Origin: Pseudocolwellia sp049933045
GTDB lineage: Bacteria > Pseudomonadota > Gammaproteobacteria > Enterobacterales > Alteromonadaceae
Assembly (NCBI RefSeq): GCF_049933045.1
Contig: NZ_CP187926.1
Location: forward strand, 3,286,001 to 3,350,000
Length of the DNA: 64,000 nucleotides
Direction: 5' to 3'
Both the position numbers and the translations under genes were made by a program. The notes below the pieces were generated by a model that was given only the letters and a program-made list of their open reading frames with translations, made no database searches and was not told where the DNA came from. Shown piece after piece: positions 32,058-41,294 of the stretch. Positions within the stretch are counted from its first letter, which is position 1, and the number at the start of each line of letters is the position of its first letter.

Positions 32058-33941
32058 ATGAAGGTGTCACATAAAGTTGTTTTATATGCTTCAATCATAG
32101 TTACTTTAGCATTTACCACTTATTCTTATATAGAATACAACAAGCTTCGCACAGAACTCATAGAACAAACCAACGCTAATACCCAAGAAAAAAGCATGGT
32201 ACTGGCGGCTCAAGTTAATAATTGGCTAGATGGTAAACTGGGGTTAATTGACACAATAGCTCAGTCTATTGATGCGGACTTTAGTGCTGATAATATTCAG
32301 AAAAATGTCGACCTCCCTATTTTCAAAAAAGAATTTATTTTAATTTTTGGTGGCTTAGATACCGATGGCATCAGAATTACCAATGATAGAACATGGAACC
32401 CTACCGACTATGATGCTCGACAACGCCCTTGGTATAATTTAGCAAGAGATCACGATCAAGCCATATTAACCGAACCTTATATTGATACTGTAACGGGTGA
32501 TGTCATTATTTCAGCGGTTGCCAGTATAAAAAACAAAGGTACTTTTAAAGGTGGTTTTGGTGGCGACTTAAGCCTTAAAACTGTATCTGACGCAGTTAAT
32601 GCGCTTCACTTTAATCACACTGGTTATTCATTCCTTATAAATCAAAAAGGAAAAGTCATTAGCCACCCTGATGAAAAGCTCAATGATAAATCCGTTACTG
32701 ATTTTATCCAAGGCGGTATGCCCTCTCTTAACAGCAACTTAGTTCGTAGCCAATTAATAGATGGAACTCCTGTGTATTTATCGTTTAGTCCCCTGCCTAA
32801 TCTTTACGGTTCAGAATGGTATGTTGGTGTGGTATTAGATGAACATAAACTTTTAGCTGATGTGCGCGAATTTGGTTGGGCTGCCTTTTGGAGCACCCTT
32901 ATTGCTGCTCTAATCGTTTCTGTTGTTTTATATTTAGTGATAACTCGCTTACTTGAACCATTACACGCTTTGCATCAATCACTACAAGAAATTAATAGCG
33001 GTAAAGGCGACTTAACCAAGCGTTTAGAGATCACGAGTAATGATGAATTTAGTGATGTGTCTAACGAATTTAATATCTTTATTAATTATCTACAAAACCT
33101 AATAACTGAAGTAAAAGGTCGGTCGAGAAATGTTCGTGAGAACACCGATAAAACGGCACTATCTGCTGCTCAGTCTTCTACTGAATTAAACACACAATTA
33201 GTGGAATTAGATAACTTAGCTTTATCAATCAATCAAATGTCGGCAACGGCGAATGATGTTGCGGCTAATGCGCAAACAGCAGCAGAACGAGCTAATCAAG
33301 CAGATATGGCAACACAAGAAGGTGAACAAGTTGTAGATCGCACCACCGCGTCTATTTTACAGTTAACAGATCAGATGGGAAATGTGGTTGAAACCATTAC
33401 TCACTTAGTAGATTACAGTAACAATATTGAATCAATTCTTACCGTTATTACTAATATTGCCGACCAAACAAACTTGTTAGCCTTGAACGCAGCTATTGAA
33501 GCAGCCCGCGCAGGTGAACATGGTAGAGGTTTTGCTGTAGTAGCGGACGAAGTACGAACTTTAGCCTCGAAAACCCAAGAGTCGACAAAACAGATACACG
33601 ATATGATCAATCAATTGCAAGAAGGTGTAAGAGAGGCAGAAAAAGCTATTCTTGAAAATAAAGACAAAGCTAATTCCACTCAATTAATTGCTAAAGAAGC
33701 CAGTTCAGCTTTAGAGACAATACGTAACAGTATTCACGAAATTAGTGATATGACAGGCCAAATAGCATCAGCTGCAGATATGCAAAGCACCTCTGCTCAA
33801 GAGATTGATCATAATACAACAAGAATACGAGATATTAGCCAATCACTTTCCGACGCAGTAAAAGAACAGTCTGCTCTGTGCGAAAACATGGTTGATATAA
33901 CCATTGAGCAAACAACGTCATTGGACAAATTAAAAGTTTAG
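32058..33941 (+). CDS. Methyl-accepting chemotaxis protein with periplasmic Cache-type sensor
   Basis: A 627-residue chemoreceptor. The first helix (about 7-25) is followed by a periplasmic dCache-like domain (about 30-275; DYDARQRPWYNLARD and DTVTGDVIISAVA are typical), a second helix (AAFWSTLIAALIVSVVLYLV), a HAMP domain (about 300-350) and the signalling hairpin ADQTNLLALNAAIEAARAGE. No C-terminal pentapeptide tether is present. Cache domains of this type often bind amino acids or small organic acids; the ligand is unknown. Monocistronic. Confidence 0.95.
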   Translation: MKVSHKVVLYASIIVTLAFTTYSYIEYNKLRTELIEQTNANTQEKSMVLAAQVNNWLDGKLGLIDTIAQSIDADFSADNIQKNVDLPIFKKEFILIFGGLDTDGIRITNDRTWNPTDYDARQRPWYNLARDHDQAILTEPYIDTVTGDVIISAVASIKNKGTFKGGFGGDLSLKTVSDAVNALHFNHTGYSFLINQKGKVISHPDEKLNDKSVTDFIQGGMPSLNSNLVRSQLIDGTPVYLSFSPLPNLYGSEWYVGVVLDEHKLLADVREFGWAAFWSTLIAALIVSVVLYLVITRLLEPLHALHQSLQEINSGKGDLTKRLEITSNDEFSDVSNEFNIFINYLQNLITEVKGRSRNVRENTDKTALSAAQSSTELNTQLVELDNLALSINQMSATANDVAANAQTAAERANQADMATQEGEQVVDRTTASILQLTDQMGNVVETITHLVDYSNNIESILTVITNIADQTNLLALNAAIEAARAGEHGRGFAVVADEVRTLASKTQESTKQIHDMINQLQEGVREAEKAILENKDKANSTQLIAKEASSALETIRNSIHEISDMTGQIASAADMQSTSAQEIDHNTTRIRDISQSLSDAVKEQSALCENMVDITIEQTTSLDKLKV

Positions 33942-33977
33942 CATTAGATAAGTAAATCTAAAAAAGAGAAACGACAG

Positions 33978-34001
33978 CGACTTTTTACTTATAAAAAGTC
34001 G
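33978..34001. terminator. Hairpin between chemoreceptor and DUF1272 gene
   Basis: CGACTTTTT (33978-33986) / AAAAAGTCG (33993-34001), a 9-bp stem with 6-nt loop between convergent genes; probable bidirectional terminator. Confidence 0.65.
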
Positions 34002-34310
34002 TTATCTATTTTCTGGCTGGGTATCTTTAACAGAAGCTGCGAATTCAATAATTTCAGTTTCAGTTAAAACCGTTCTAACACGCTTCGTAGAGGCTGGTTG
34101 ATGTTGAAGACCAACACCATTTCTTAATTCTTTTGCAGGGCGAATAGGTCTAGCAGAGAAACCACCACCACAATTAGGGCAAACGTTTTGTAAAATTCCT
34201 TCAACACAGGCTGTGCAAAAAGTGCATTCATAACTACAAATGCAAGCTTCTGTAGATTCAGGAGGAAGATCTTTATCGCAATTTTCGCAGTTTGGATGTA
34301 GCTCTAACAC
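34002..34310 (-). CDS. DUF1272 family Cys-rich protein
   Basis: A 102-residue protein whose first 55 residues hold repeated CxxC pairs (NCENCDKDLP, CICSYECTFCTACV, VCPNCGGGF), a two-zinc RING-like or rubredoxin-like arrangement characteristic of DUF1272. The C-terminal half is polar. Function unknown. Its stop abuts the hairpin shared with the chemoreceptor gene. Confidence 0.88.
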   Translation of the reverse strand: MLELHPNCENCDKDLPPESTEACICSYECTFCTACVEGILQNVCPNCGGGFSARPIRPAKELRNGVGLQHQPASTKRVRTVLTETEIIEFAASVKDTQPENR

Positions 34311-34534
34311 TAATTCTTACTCCTTCTACTTTCTAAAACGTTCATATTTAAATACGCCCTTAAACCCATTACTAAATAGGGTACAAAATCGATCCTACTA
34401 AAAAACTCAAGGGAAAGCTCAAAAAACCACCAAACTCATTATTTATTACTTATAACTAAATTAATAGTGAAAAAACCAAGAGCTAACAAGTATATACAAG
34501 AAAAAATATCACCTGTATAAATTAGCTGCCTACT

Positions 34535-34771
34535 TTAATCTTCCGCTAGCGCTTCAAATACTTTTTTCTTTTCTGCAAAATATTCCTTCATCACTTCAGG
34601 TTGCTGCATCATCATCATTACTTTTTGCATCGCTTTCATGTGATCTGCATCTTGCTTTTGGAACATTTGCATACCGTGAACTTTACTTAGTTCAACGATT
34701 TCTTCAAAAGTTTCAGCTTGAAACTGCTCTTCGCATGCTCCACCCAGTTGATTACAAGTCATTGTTTTCAT
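34535..34771 (-). CDS. DUF1059-like small protein
   Basis: A 78-residue protein starting KTMTCNQLGGACEEQFQAETFEEI, the pattern of DUF1059 small proteins, followed by a Met-rich helical segment (MKAMQKVMMMMQQPEV). Two Cys near the N terminus. AGGAT ribosome site. Function unknown. Confidence 0.8.
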   Translation of the reverse strand: MKTMTCNQLGGACEEQFQAETFEEIVELSKVHGMQMFQKQDADHMKAMQKVMMMMQQPEVMKEYFAEKKKVFEALAED

Positions 34772-34834
34772 GTTAAATCCTATTATTTATATTACGGTTA
34801 CATCTAATGCATAGAGCATATTATTTACGGAAAG

Positions 34835-34872
34835 TTAGAGTCTGTTTATCTTTAGGGTTAAATGCCCCCTAA
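34835..34872. repeat. Degenerate 38-bp remnant of the MITE/IS5 end
   Basis: TTAG followed by AGTCTGTTTATCTTT (34839-34853) and AGGGTTAAAT matches the right end of the 261-bp MITE (CTGTTGATCTTTCAGGGTTAAAT) with few changes, then stops at GCCCC-CTAA. Both borders keep the YTAR look, so this may be an internally deleted copy. Confidence 0.5.
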
Positions 34873-34882
34873 GGCACAGATA

Positions 34883-35143
34883 TTAATCTTTTATAAATTT
34901 TCGAATAAGCTTGGAAACGAGATATGAAACACCAAAGCCGATAAAAACATACAAAATAACTAAAGGCATTTCAAAACCTGTTGTGAAAATGTTGCCATTC
35001 TCCAATAAGCATTGACCTTTTTCATACTGGAATACGCCACCCTCATTTAAACAAGGCTGAATTAATAATAAATCGTTAATTACCCAGATAACTAACAAAC
35101 TAACAAATACACCAATAAATTTTGCTATTGCACTCTTATTCAT
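34883..35143 (-). CDS. Hypothetical small membrane protein
   Basis: An 86-residue protein with two predicted helices (IGVFVSLLVIWVINDLLLI and MPLVILYVFIGFGVSYLVS) separated by a short loop with two Cys (PCLNEGG, GQCLLENG) that could form a disulfide on the periplasmic side. C terminus strongly basic. Not recognised beyond that. Confidence 0.6.
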   Translation of the reverse strand: MNKSAIAKFIGVFVSLLVIWVINDLLLIQPCLNEGGVFQYEKGQCLLENGNIFTTGFEMPLVILYVFIGFGVSYLVSKLIRKFIKD

Positions 35144-35248
35144 AACACTCTTAATAATCTTATTCGTTAAACTCTATTTTAATGGTGCTGTTATATCACA
35201 TGGATTTATCTGGAGTTACTTATTTCTTATCTCTAAGGCGCTAAGTAC

Positions 35249-35944
35249 TTAATCCGATAGTGCTAACTTAATAGCTGCTTCAGCGTGTATTTCAGCGGTA
35301 TCGTATAGAGGAACTGAAGTATCATTTTGATTAATCAATAAAGCGATTTCTGTACAGCCTAAAATTACGGCTTGCGCACCTTGGTTAAATAAGCTTTTTA
35401 CAATCGTTAAATATTGCGCTTTTGAGTTAGAATTAATCACACCTCGACAAAGTTCATCATATATAACGTTATGAACTATGGTTTGATCATCCGTAGAAGG
35501 AACAATCACTTGAATGCCGAAACGTTCTGTTAAGCGACTCTTGTAAAAGTCTTGTTCCATGGTAAATCGAGTACCTAGCAAGCCAACTTGTGTGATGCCA
35601 TTTAGCACTAATTTAGCCGCTGTAGCATCAGCAATATGTAAAAGGGGAATAGAGATATGCGCTTGAATTTCATCCGCAACTTTATGCATGGTATTAGTGC
35701 AAATAATTAAAAAGTCAGCGCCGCCTGCTTCTACAGATTGAGCAGCTTTAGTTAATATAATGGCAGTTTCGTCCCATTGCCCATCATGCTGCAGCTTTTC
35801 AATCTCTTCAAAATTAACGCTATATAAGCAAATTTGTGCTGAAGACAAACCTCCAAGTTTTTGTTTAATACCTTGGTTAATCGTTTTGTAATAACTGGCT
35901 GTTGATTCCCAGCTCATTCCACCTAACATGCCGATTGTTTTCAT
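35249..35944 (-). CDS. Aspartate/glutamate racemase family protein
   Basis: A 231-residue cofactor-independent racemase. It opens with IGMLGGMSWESTASYYKTIN and has the two catalytic cysteines in ICTNTMHKVAD and LGCTEIALLI. This is the YgeA/RacX-like group that acts on aspartate, glutamate or other amino acids. Length and motifs are normal. Monocistronic. Confidence 0.92.
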   Translation of the reverse strand: MKTIGMLGGMSWESTASYYKTINQGIKQKLGGLSSAQICLYSVNFEEIEKLQHDGQWDETAIILTKAAQSVEAGGADFLIICTNTMHKVADEIQAHISIPLLHIADATAAKLVLNGITQVGLLGTRFTMEQDFYKSRLTERFGIQVIVPSTDDQTIVHNVIYDELCRGVINSNSKAQYLTIVKSLFNQGAQAVILGCTEIALLINQNDTSVPLYDTAEIHAEAAIKLALSD

Positions 35945-36327
35945 TTGAAATCCTTCTAAACTATGTTTTATAAATTTAAGAAGTCAGCCTCTCTGAATTT
36001 AAGAAACTAAGCATCTGTGAATTTAAGAAATTAGGTCTTTAAACATACCTGCGATTATTTTTAATCGTTAATTTACGCGAAATAAAGCGCTTAAAATCAA
36101 AAGTCACACATTACCGCATGGCTTAATATTCATCAATAACTAGATAATCAAGCCTTATTAATACTTTTAACAACATAAGTTTAACCACACAAAGAGCTTG
36201 ATTGTATACCTTCAAATTTGAACAATATTCCTAATAAAAGATCCAATATAATCGCTTCCATTCGTATTACCTTATAGGATAATCTTCTTACACAAGATAA
36301 AACAACACATTCTAGAGTTAATTAATC
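35945..36327. other. Intergenic region with three 23-24 bp repeats
   Basis: The region between divergent racemase and metallophosphoesterase genes starts with three imperfect direct repeats of AATTTAAGAA-N2-AG-N2-TCT at 35973, 35996 and 36020. The rest is AT-rich with no recognisable operator; promoters for both genes must be here. Confidence 0.6.
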
Positions 36328-38130
36328 GTGAAATTTTTAATATTTTTAAGTGTGATTTTCATTAGTCTACAAATAACCGCTCAAGATTTAACGGGAACAA
36401 AGGTTGGTTTTTTAGCTGATATTCATTTACATGATATCCATGCTCAAATAGAAAAAATGCCTGAAGGTAAGCTTCCTCAAGCGAACACCCAATTACTTAT
36501 ACGAAGTATGAATGCGCAATTATCTTCAACTCGATTATTTAACGAAAATTATTTTGTACTAAAAACAGCTTTAGATGATCTTGTTGAAAAAAACGTAAAA
36601 CTTGTCGCTTTACCGGGTGATTTAACCGATGACGGACAACCGATTAACGTAAAAGCTATTAGTCATATATTAGATGAATATACCAAAAAATATGGCATGC
36701 GATTTTTCGCTATTACAGGTAATCACGATCCCGTAAGACCGAGTACGGTAGAAGGGGGAAAAACAGACTTTTTATCAGCTGATGGTTCAGAGATTGGGAT
36801 TCACAGCCTAAATCATAAAAAATGTAATACACTTAAAAGAACTAAAAACCAACATTGTTCTAATTCCCTTTTACAGTGGGGATATAAAGAAATAATGAAT
36901 ACGATGGGACAACATGGTTTTCACCCTCAACAACAAGATATTTATTACGAAACTCCTTTTACCCAAACACAAACTAAACAAGTAAAAGAGGGTAAAAGTA
37001 CTCATCACCAAGATGAATCATTTGAGAGCCGTCACCTCACTTGGTGTGATCCAAACAATATAAAAAATTGTGTAAAAATGCCTGACGCTAGTTATCTAGT
37101 AGAGCCTGTAGAAGGTTTATGGTTATTAGCTATAGATGCCAATGTTTACACACCTAAATATTCAGCTAACAGCAACGAATCAACAACTTATAATGGTTCG
37201 AGTAATGCCGGTTATAATCAAATGCTGGTATACAAAAAGCCGGTGCTAACATGGATCAAAGATGTGGCTAAAAGAGCGAAGTTACAAAATAAAAAGCTTA
37301 TTGCTTTTAGCCACTTTCCTGCAACCGACTTTTACGACAATACGGCTGCCGATATAGCGGAACTATTTGGAAAAGATAAATTACAACTCAAGCGAATGCC
37401 AACACAAGAAACTGAAAATATTTTGGCAAATATGGGCCTAACATTACACTTTGCCGGACATATGCATATCAATGATACCGGTGTTATAAAGCGAAAAAAC
37501 AACACACCTTTTTATAACATTCAAATACCGTCACTAGCCGCTTATCGCCCTGCTTATAAGCTATTAACTTTCGATTCAAAAAATAACGTTCAAATTGATA
37601 CCGTTGCATTAGATACAGTTAAAAATTTCAAAAGTTTATTCCCTTTTTATGAAACAGAATGGCAATACAGAAACCAGCATGAGCTGCCTAATTGGAATAA
37701 AGAAATATTATCGAGCAAAAATTATTTAGACTTTACAGATCAACACTTACAGCAAGTTGTTCTACAAAGATTCTTTGTTAAAGACTGGCCGCAAGATCTT
37801 GTTGAATATATAAACAACAATACACTCTACTCACTTGTAAAACCTATGCTAGCAACAAAAACAAACAGTGCTTCAGTAATTAAAGATAACAAAAAACTAT
37901 TGTCTAAAAATGGTAAAGAACTCGCATTCGACTTTTATCGTATTCGTAATGCTGACTCAATATCGAAACTAGCTATGAGTGATAAATTTTATTTATCGTT
38001 AGATGCAACAAAGTTAATACAAGGTTGTAGCGTAATAGATAACACACAATGCAAACTTGGACGCCTAGTTAACATAATGCAGAAGATGTTGCGTGGTGAG
38101 AAAAGTGACAGTTTAAGCACATCACTTTGA
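36328..38130 (+). CDS. Secreted metallophosphoesterase
   Basis: A 600-residue calcineurin-like phosphoesterase, probably periplasmic or exported, with signal peptide FLIFLSVIFISLQITAQ. Metal-binding motifs follow in order: ADIHLHD, PGDLTDDG, ITGNHDP, FSHFP and FAGHMHIND. The long C-terminal half (about 400-600) is of unknown fold. Cys pairs in the middle suit an oxidising compartment. Substrate unknown (nucleotides or phosphoesters). Confidence 0.88.
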   Translation: MKFLIFLSVIFISLQITAQDLTGTKVGFLADIHLHDIHAQIEKMPEGKLPQANTQLLIRSMNAQLSSTRLFNENYFVLKTALDDLVEKNVKLVALPGDLTDDGQPINVKAISHILDEYTKKYGMRFFAITGNHDPVRPSTVEGGKTDFLSADGSEIGIHSLNHKKCNTLKRTKNQHCSNSLLQWGYKEIMNTMGQHGFHPQQQDIYYETPFTQTQTKQVKEGKSTHHQDESFESRHLTWCDPNNIKNCVKMPDASYLVEPVEGLWLLAIDANVYTPKYSANSNESTTYNGSSNAGYNQMLVYKKPVLTWIKDVAKRAKLQNKKLIAFSHFPATDFYDNTAADIAELFGKDKLQLKRMPTQETENILANMGLTLHFAGHMHINDTGVIKRKNNTPFYNIQIPSLAAYRPAYKLLTFDSKNNVQIDTVALDTVKNFKSLFPFYETEWQYRNQHELPNWNKEILSSKNYLDFTDQHLQQVVLQRFFVKDWPQDLVEYINNNTLYSLVKPMLATKTNSASVIKDNKKLLSKNGKELAFDFYRIRNADSISKLAMSDKFYLSLDATKLIQGCSVIDNTQCKLGRLVNIMQKMLRGEKSDSLSTSL

Positions 38131-38238
38131 TTTTACTTGATTACGTTTAATTTAAGTAATTAAGATAAATACTTAAAATTGAATGGCTATGAACAACGAC
38201 AATTGAAAATATAGTTAGTCTGTAACTCAAAGTTAATT

Positions 38239-38273
38239 GTTGTAATAGCTTTAAATAATGAAGCTATTACAAC
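38239..38273. terminator. 13-bp hairpin between convergent genes
   Basis: GTTGTAATAGCTT (38239-38251) pairs perfectly with AAGCTATTACAAC (38261-38273) around a 9-nt loop, between the metallophosphoesterase and the BI-1 gene. The T tract is poor, so termination efficiency is uncertain. Confidence 0.5.
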
Positions 38274-38310
38274 ATAAAGTGTTTAAACCTAAAGTTATTT
38301 AAGCGCTAAA

Positions 38311-38967
38311 CTACTTTCGACCCAATATACGTAGTATGCGTAAGAACAAGTTAATAATATCCATATACAATGCAGCGGCACTATCTATCGCATTATCGTA
38401 GGTTTTAGGTATGGCATTTGCTCTAGCCCAATCGTAACCGATATAGCCACAGAAAATGATTGCTACAATCCAATCTAAAATACCGTGATGGGTATCAAAA
38501 ACAAAAACCATCACCAGTTCAACAATAATCACACTGATTAAAGCGACACTTAGCCCACCAATAATCTTATTAAAAAAGGCAGGATACATAGAGCCCAAAA
38601 GCATCATTACAAAGGTTACTAAACCAGTGACTCTAATCGCTTCAAGTACAATGTCAGGGTTATATTGGCTTACGACTACATTAATAATTAAACCAAAAGG
38701 CACTACAACGAAATTATAGCCAATGAAGCTTATAGCGGGATTATCTGATTTATTGAAAAGATAAATACCAAAAAAACAACAAGCAAAATAACCGACAAAA
38801 AATATAATAGGATTAACACTGCTAATAGATTCTGGCGATATATTTAAAACCATAAACCAGTTAACCGCAAAGCCCCAAATAAGGGCTAAACCAATAACAA
38901 TATTATATGCAGTAACACTTATAATTTTGTCGTTGGTGTGAGTTCTATCAAATACATTTACTTCCAT
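38311..38967 (-). CDS. Bax inhibitor-1/YccA family membrane protein
   Basis: A 218-residue protein with seven hydrophobic helices. The central FVMMLLGSMYPAFFNKIIGGL and the C-terminal GYIGYDWARANAIPKTYDNAIDSAA segments are characteristic of bacterial BI-1 (TMBIM) proteins, here with the usual aspartates implicated in a pH-dependent calcium leak in the family. Cytosolic C terminus. Physiological role in bacteria is unclear. Confidence 0.9.
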   Translation of the reverse strand: MEVNVFDRTHTNDKIISVTAYNIVIGLALIWGFAVNWFMVLNISPESISSVNPIIFFVGYFACCFFGIYLFNKSDNPAISFIGYNFVVVPFGLIINVVVSQYNPDIVLEAIRVTGLVTFVMMLLGSMYPAFFNKIIGGLSVALISVIIVELVMVFVFDTHHGILDWIVAIIFCGYIGYDWARANAIPKTYDNAIDSAAALYMDIINLFLRILRILGRK

Positions 38968-39048
38968 TGTAAGTTTCCTTTGTTTTTATAATTTTAGTTA
39001 TTCTTGATTTTTAACTTATTAAATACAATTCATCAAAGCAGAAAAAAG

Positions 39049-39690
39049 CTATCCTTTCTGATATCCCCAGCGTGGCATAATGTTCTGATCGATACCAAGA
39101 TGATCCAACATTCTTCCCACCATAAAATCAATCAAATCGTTGATTGATTCAGGATGATGATAAAACCCTGGAGATGCCGGCATAATAGTTACGCCCATTT
39201 GCGAAAGAGTTAGCATGTTTTGCAAATGAATAGTTGAATACGGTGTTTCGCGCACAACTAAAATAAGCTGTCCACGTTCTTTTATAACCACATCAGCAGC
39301 GCGTTCGATTAAGTTATCGCTCATACCTTGGCTTATTGCAGCAAGGGTTCCTGTTGAACATGGACAAACCACCATTAACTTGGGAGCAGCTGAACCAGAT
39401 GCCACAGGCGAGAACCATTGCTCTTTACCAAAAACAATAATTTGCTCTGCTTTTGCATTGAATTTATCGATAAAAAATTGGCTTGCTGCATCAGGTGATG
39501 ATGGGACTTTCAACCCCACTTCTGTATCAAATACTACTTTTGCAGCACTCGAACATAATAGGTAAATTTGATAATTGGCCGCGACTAAACATTCGATCAA
39601 ACGCAAGGCATAAGCAGAACCTGAAGCGCCTGTAATAGCTAAGGTAATTTGCTTTTCGAACTGGGTATTTTTAACTAACGTTGAGCTCAT
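39049..39690 (-). CDS. ubiX: Flavin prenyltransferase UbiX
   Basis: Makes prenylated FMN, cofactor of the UbiD decarboxylase in ubiquinone synthesis. TGASGSAYALRLIECL at the N terminus, VVCPCSTGTLAAISQG and RETPYSTIHLQNMLTLSQMG are diagnostic. 213 residues is usual. Its start follows the mpl stop by 1 nt, so the two form an operon (mpl-ubiX), a pairing seen in related gammaproteobacteria. Confidence 0.96.
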   Translation of the reverse strand: MSSTLVKNTQFEKQITLAITGASGSAYALRLIECLVAANYQIYLLCSSAAKVVFDTEVGLKVPSSPDAASQFFIDKFNAKAEQIIVFGKEQWFSPVASGSAAPKLMVVCPCSTGTLAAISQGMSDNLIERAADVVIKERGQLILVVRETPYSTIHLQNMLTLSQMGVTIMPASPGFYHHPESINDLIDFMVGRMLDHLGIDQNIMPRWGYQKG

Positions 39691-39691
39691 G

Positions 39692-41071
39692 CTAAACCTT
39701 ATTTTGTTTGTCTGTTAAAGCATTTAATAGCTTGTTGTGTATATCGCCAAAGCCACCATTACTCATTACAACTATAGTGTCGTTTGCTTGTGTTTCATCA
39801 GTAATACTCTCGACTAAACTGGCTAAGTCAGCACTGACAATACAAGGCGCTTTACAATCTTTAATCAAATCTTCAACCGACCAATCAACACCGTCACCTT
39901 GGTAGATATAAATTAGATCAGCATGATCAAGTGAAGCGGCTAACGTATCTTTATGAACGCCTGACTTCATAGTATTTGAACGAGGTTCAAGTACTGCAAT
40001 AATACGTTCTTTACCTACATGATGACGCACACCCGTTAAGGTTTTATTAATTGCCGTTGGATGGTGAGCAAAATCATCAAATACACGAATGCCATTTACC
40101 GTGCCGCGTAATTCTAAACGGCGCTTAGTGTTTATAAATTCACTTAGGGCTTCTATCCCTACTTCGCTTGGTACGCCTGCATGTCGTGCTGCAGCAATCG
40201 CCATTAAGCCATTATCGATATTAAAGTCGCCGATTAAGTTCCACTTTACAGTACCTTGAATGTCACCTTTGAAACTAACAACAAATTCGCTGCCGTCTGC
40301 TTTAAGTTTTTCAGCAAACCAACCTTTATCACGATTAAGCTCGTCAACACTTTGTTGAGTAGGTGTCCAACAGCCTTTTTCAATAGTTTCAGTAATCGCT
40401 TGTTCGTTTTGTGGATATAGTACTAACCCATTACTCGGTACCATTCGAATAAGATGATGAAATTGTTTTTGGATATCACTTAAATCATCAAAAATATCAG
40501 CATGATCAAATTCTAAATTATTGATCACTAACGTACGTGGACGGTAATGAACAAACTTAGAACGTTTATCAAAAAAGGCGGTGTCGTATTCGTCAGCTTC
40601 AATCACAAAAAAAGGAGCTTCACCTAATCTAGCTGAGCTCTCAAAGTTTTGTGGAACGCCACCAATTAAATAACCTGGTGCCATGTTAGCGTATTCTAAA
40701 ATCCAGGTGATCATACTGCTGGTAGTGGTTTTTCCATGAGTTCCTGAAACGGCTAGCACCCAACGGTCTTTTAATACATTTTCAAGCAACCACTGAGGTC
40801 CAGAAGTGTAAGCAATATTTCGGTCTAATACATACTCAACCATAGGATTACCGCGCGACATCGCATTACCAACAATCACTAAATCAGGTTCATCTTTTAA
40901 ATGCTCGGTTAAATAACCTTGTTTTAACTCTATGCCTAACTCTTCGAGCTGAGTGCTCATCGGAGGATATACGTTAGCATCGCAACCTGAAACTCGATGT
41001 CCTAACTGTTTTGCTATGGCGGCTATTCCGCCCATAAATGTGCCACAAATACCTAAAATATGAATATGCAT
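39692..41071 (-). CDS. mpl: UDP-N-acetylmuramate:L-alanyl-gamma-D-glutamyl-meso-diaminopimelate ligase
   Basis: Recycles the murein tripeptide by joining it to UDP-MurNAc. The first residues (HILGICGTFMGGIAAIAKQL) are the typical Mpl start; the ATP loop is VSGTHGKTTTSSMI; the Mur ligase central and C-terminal domains follow (DDFAHHPTAI). 459 residues matches the family. Cytosolic. First gene of the mpl-ubiX pair. Confidence 0.97.
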   Translation of the reverse strand: MHIHILGICGTFMGGIAAIAKQLGHRVSGCDANVYPPMSTQLEELGIELKQGYLTEHLKDEPDLVIVGNAMSRGNPMVEYVLDRNIAYTSGPQWLLENVLKDRWVLAVSGTHGKTTTSSMITWILEYANMAPGYLIGGVPQNFESSARLGEAPFFVIEADEYDTAFFDKRSKFVHYRPRTLVINNLEFDHADIFDDLSDIQKQFHHLIRMVPSNGLVLYPQNEQAITETIEKGCWTPTQQSVDELNRDKGWFAEKLKADGSEFVVSFKGDIQGTVKWNLIGDFNIDNGLMAIAAARHAGVPSEVGIEALSEFINTKRRLELRGTVNGIRVFDDFAHHPTAINKTLTGVRHHVGKERIIAVLEPRSNTMKSGVHKDTLAASLDHADLIYIYQGDGVDWSVEDLIKDCKAPCIVSADLASLVESITDETQANDTIVVMSNGGFGDIHNKLLNALTDKQNKV

Positions 41072-41294
41072 ACGTTTACCAAAAAATGAGAAATAAGAAC
41101 CTTGTAATATGCTAGTAATATACCTTAGTCACAGTAGGTAAAACCAGCCACACACAGATTTAATTGCCCTTAATTGACGTTAACATCATTTATCTAGGCT
41201 CAGTAATTGAATCACAAGTAAATTCGGCTTACATTAACGCGGTAAAATTAAATAACCCCAGTGCACTATCATTTAAGGTTAAAAAGGAAATAAC

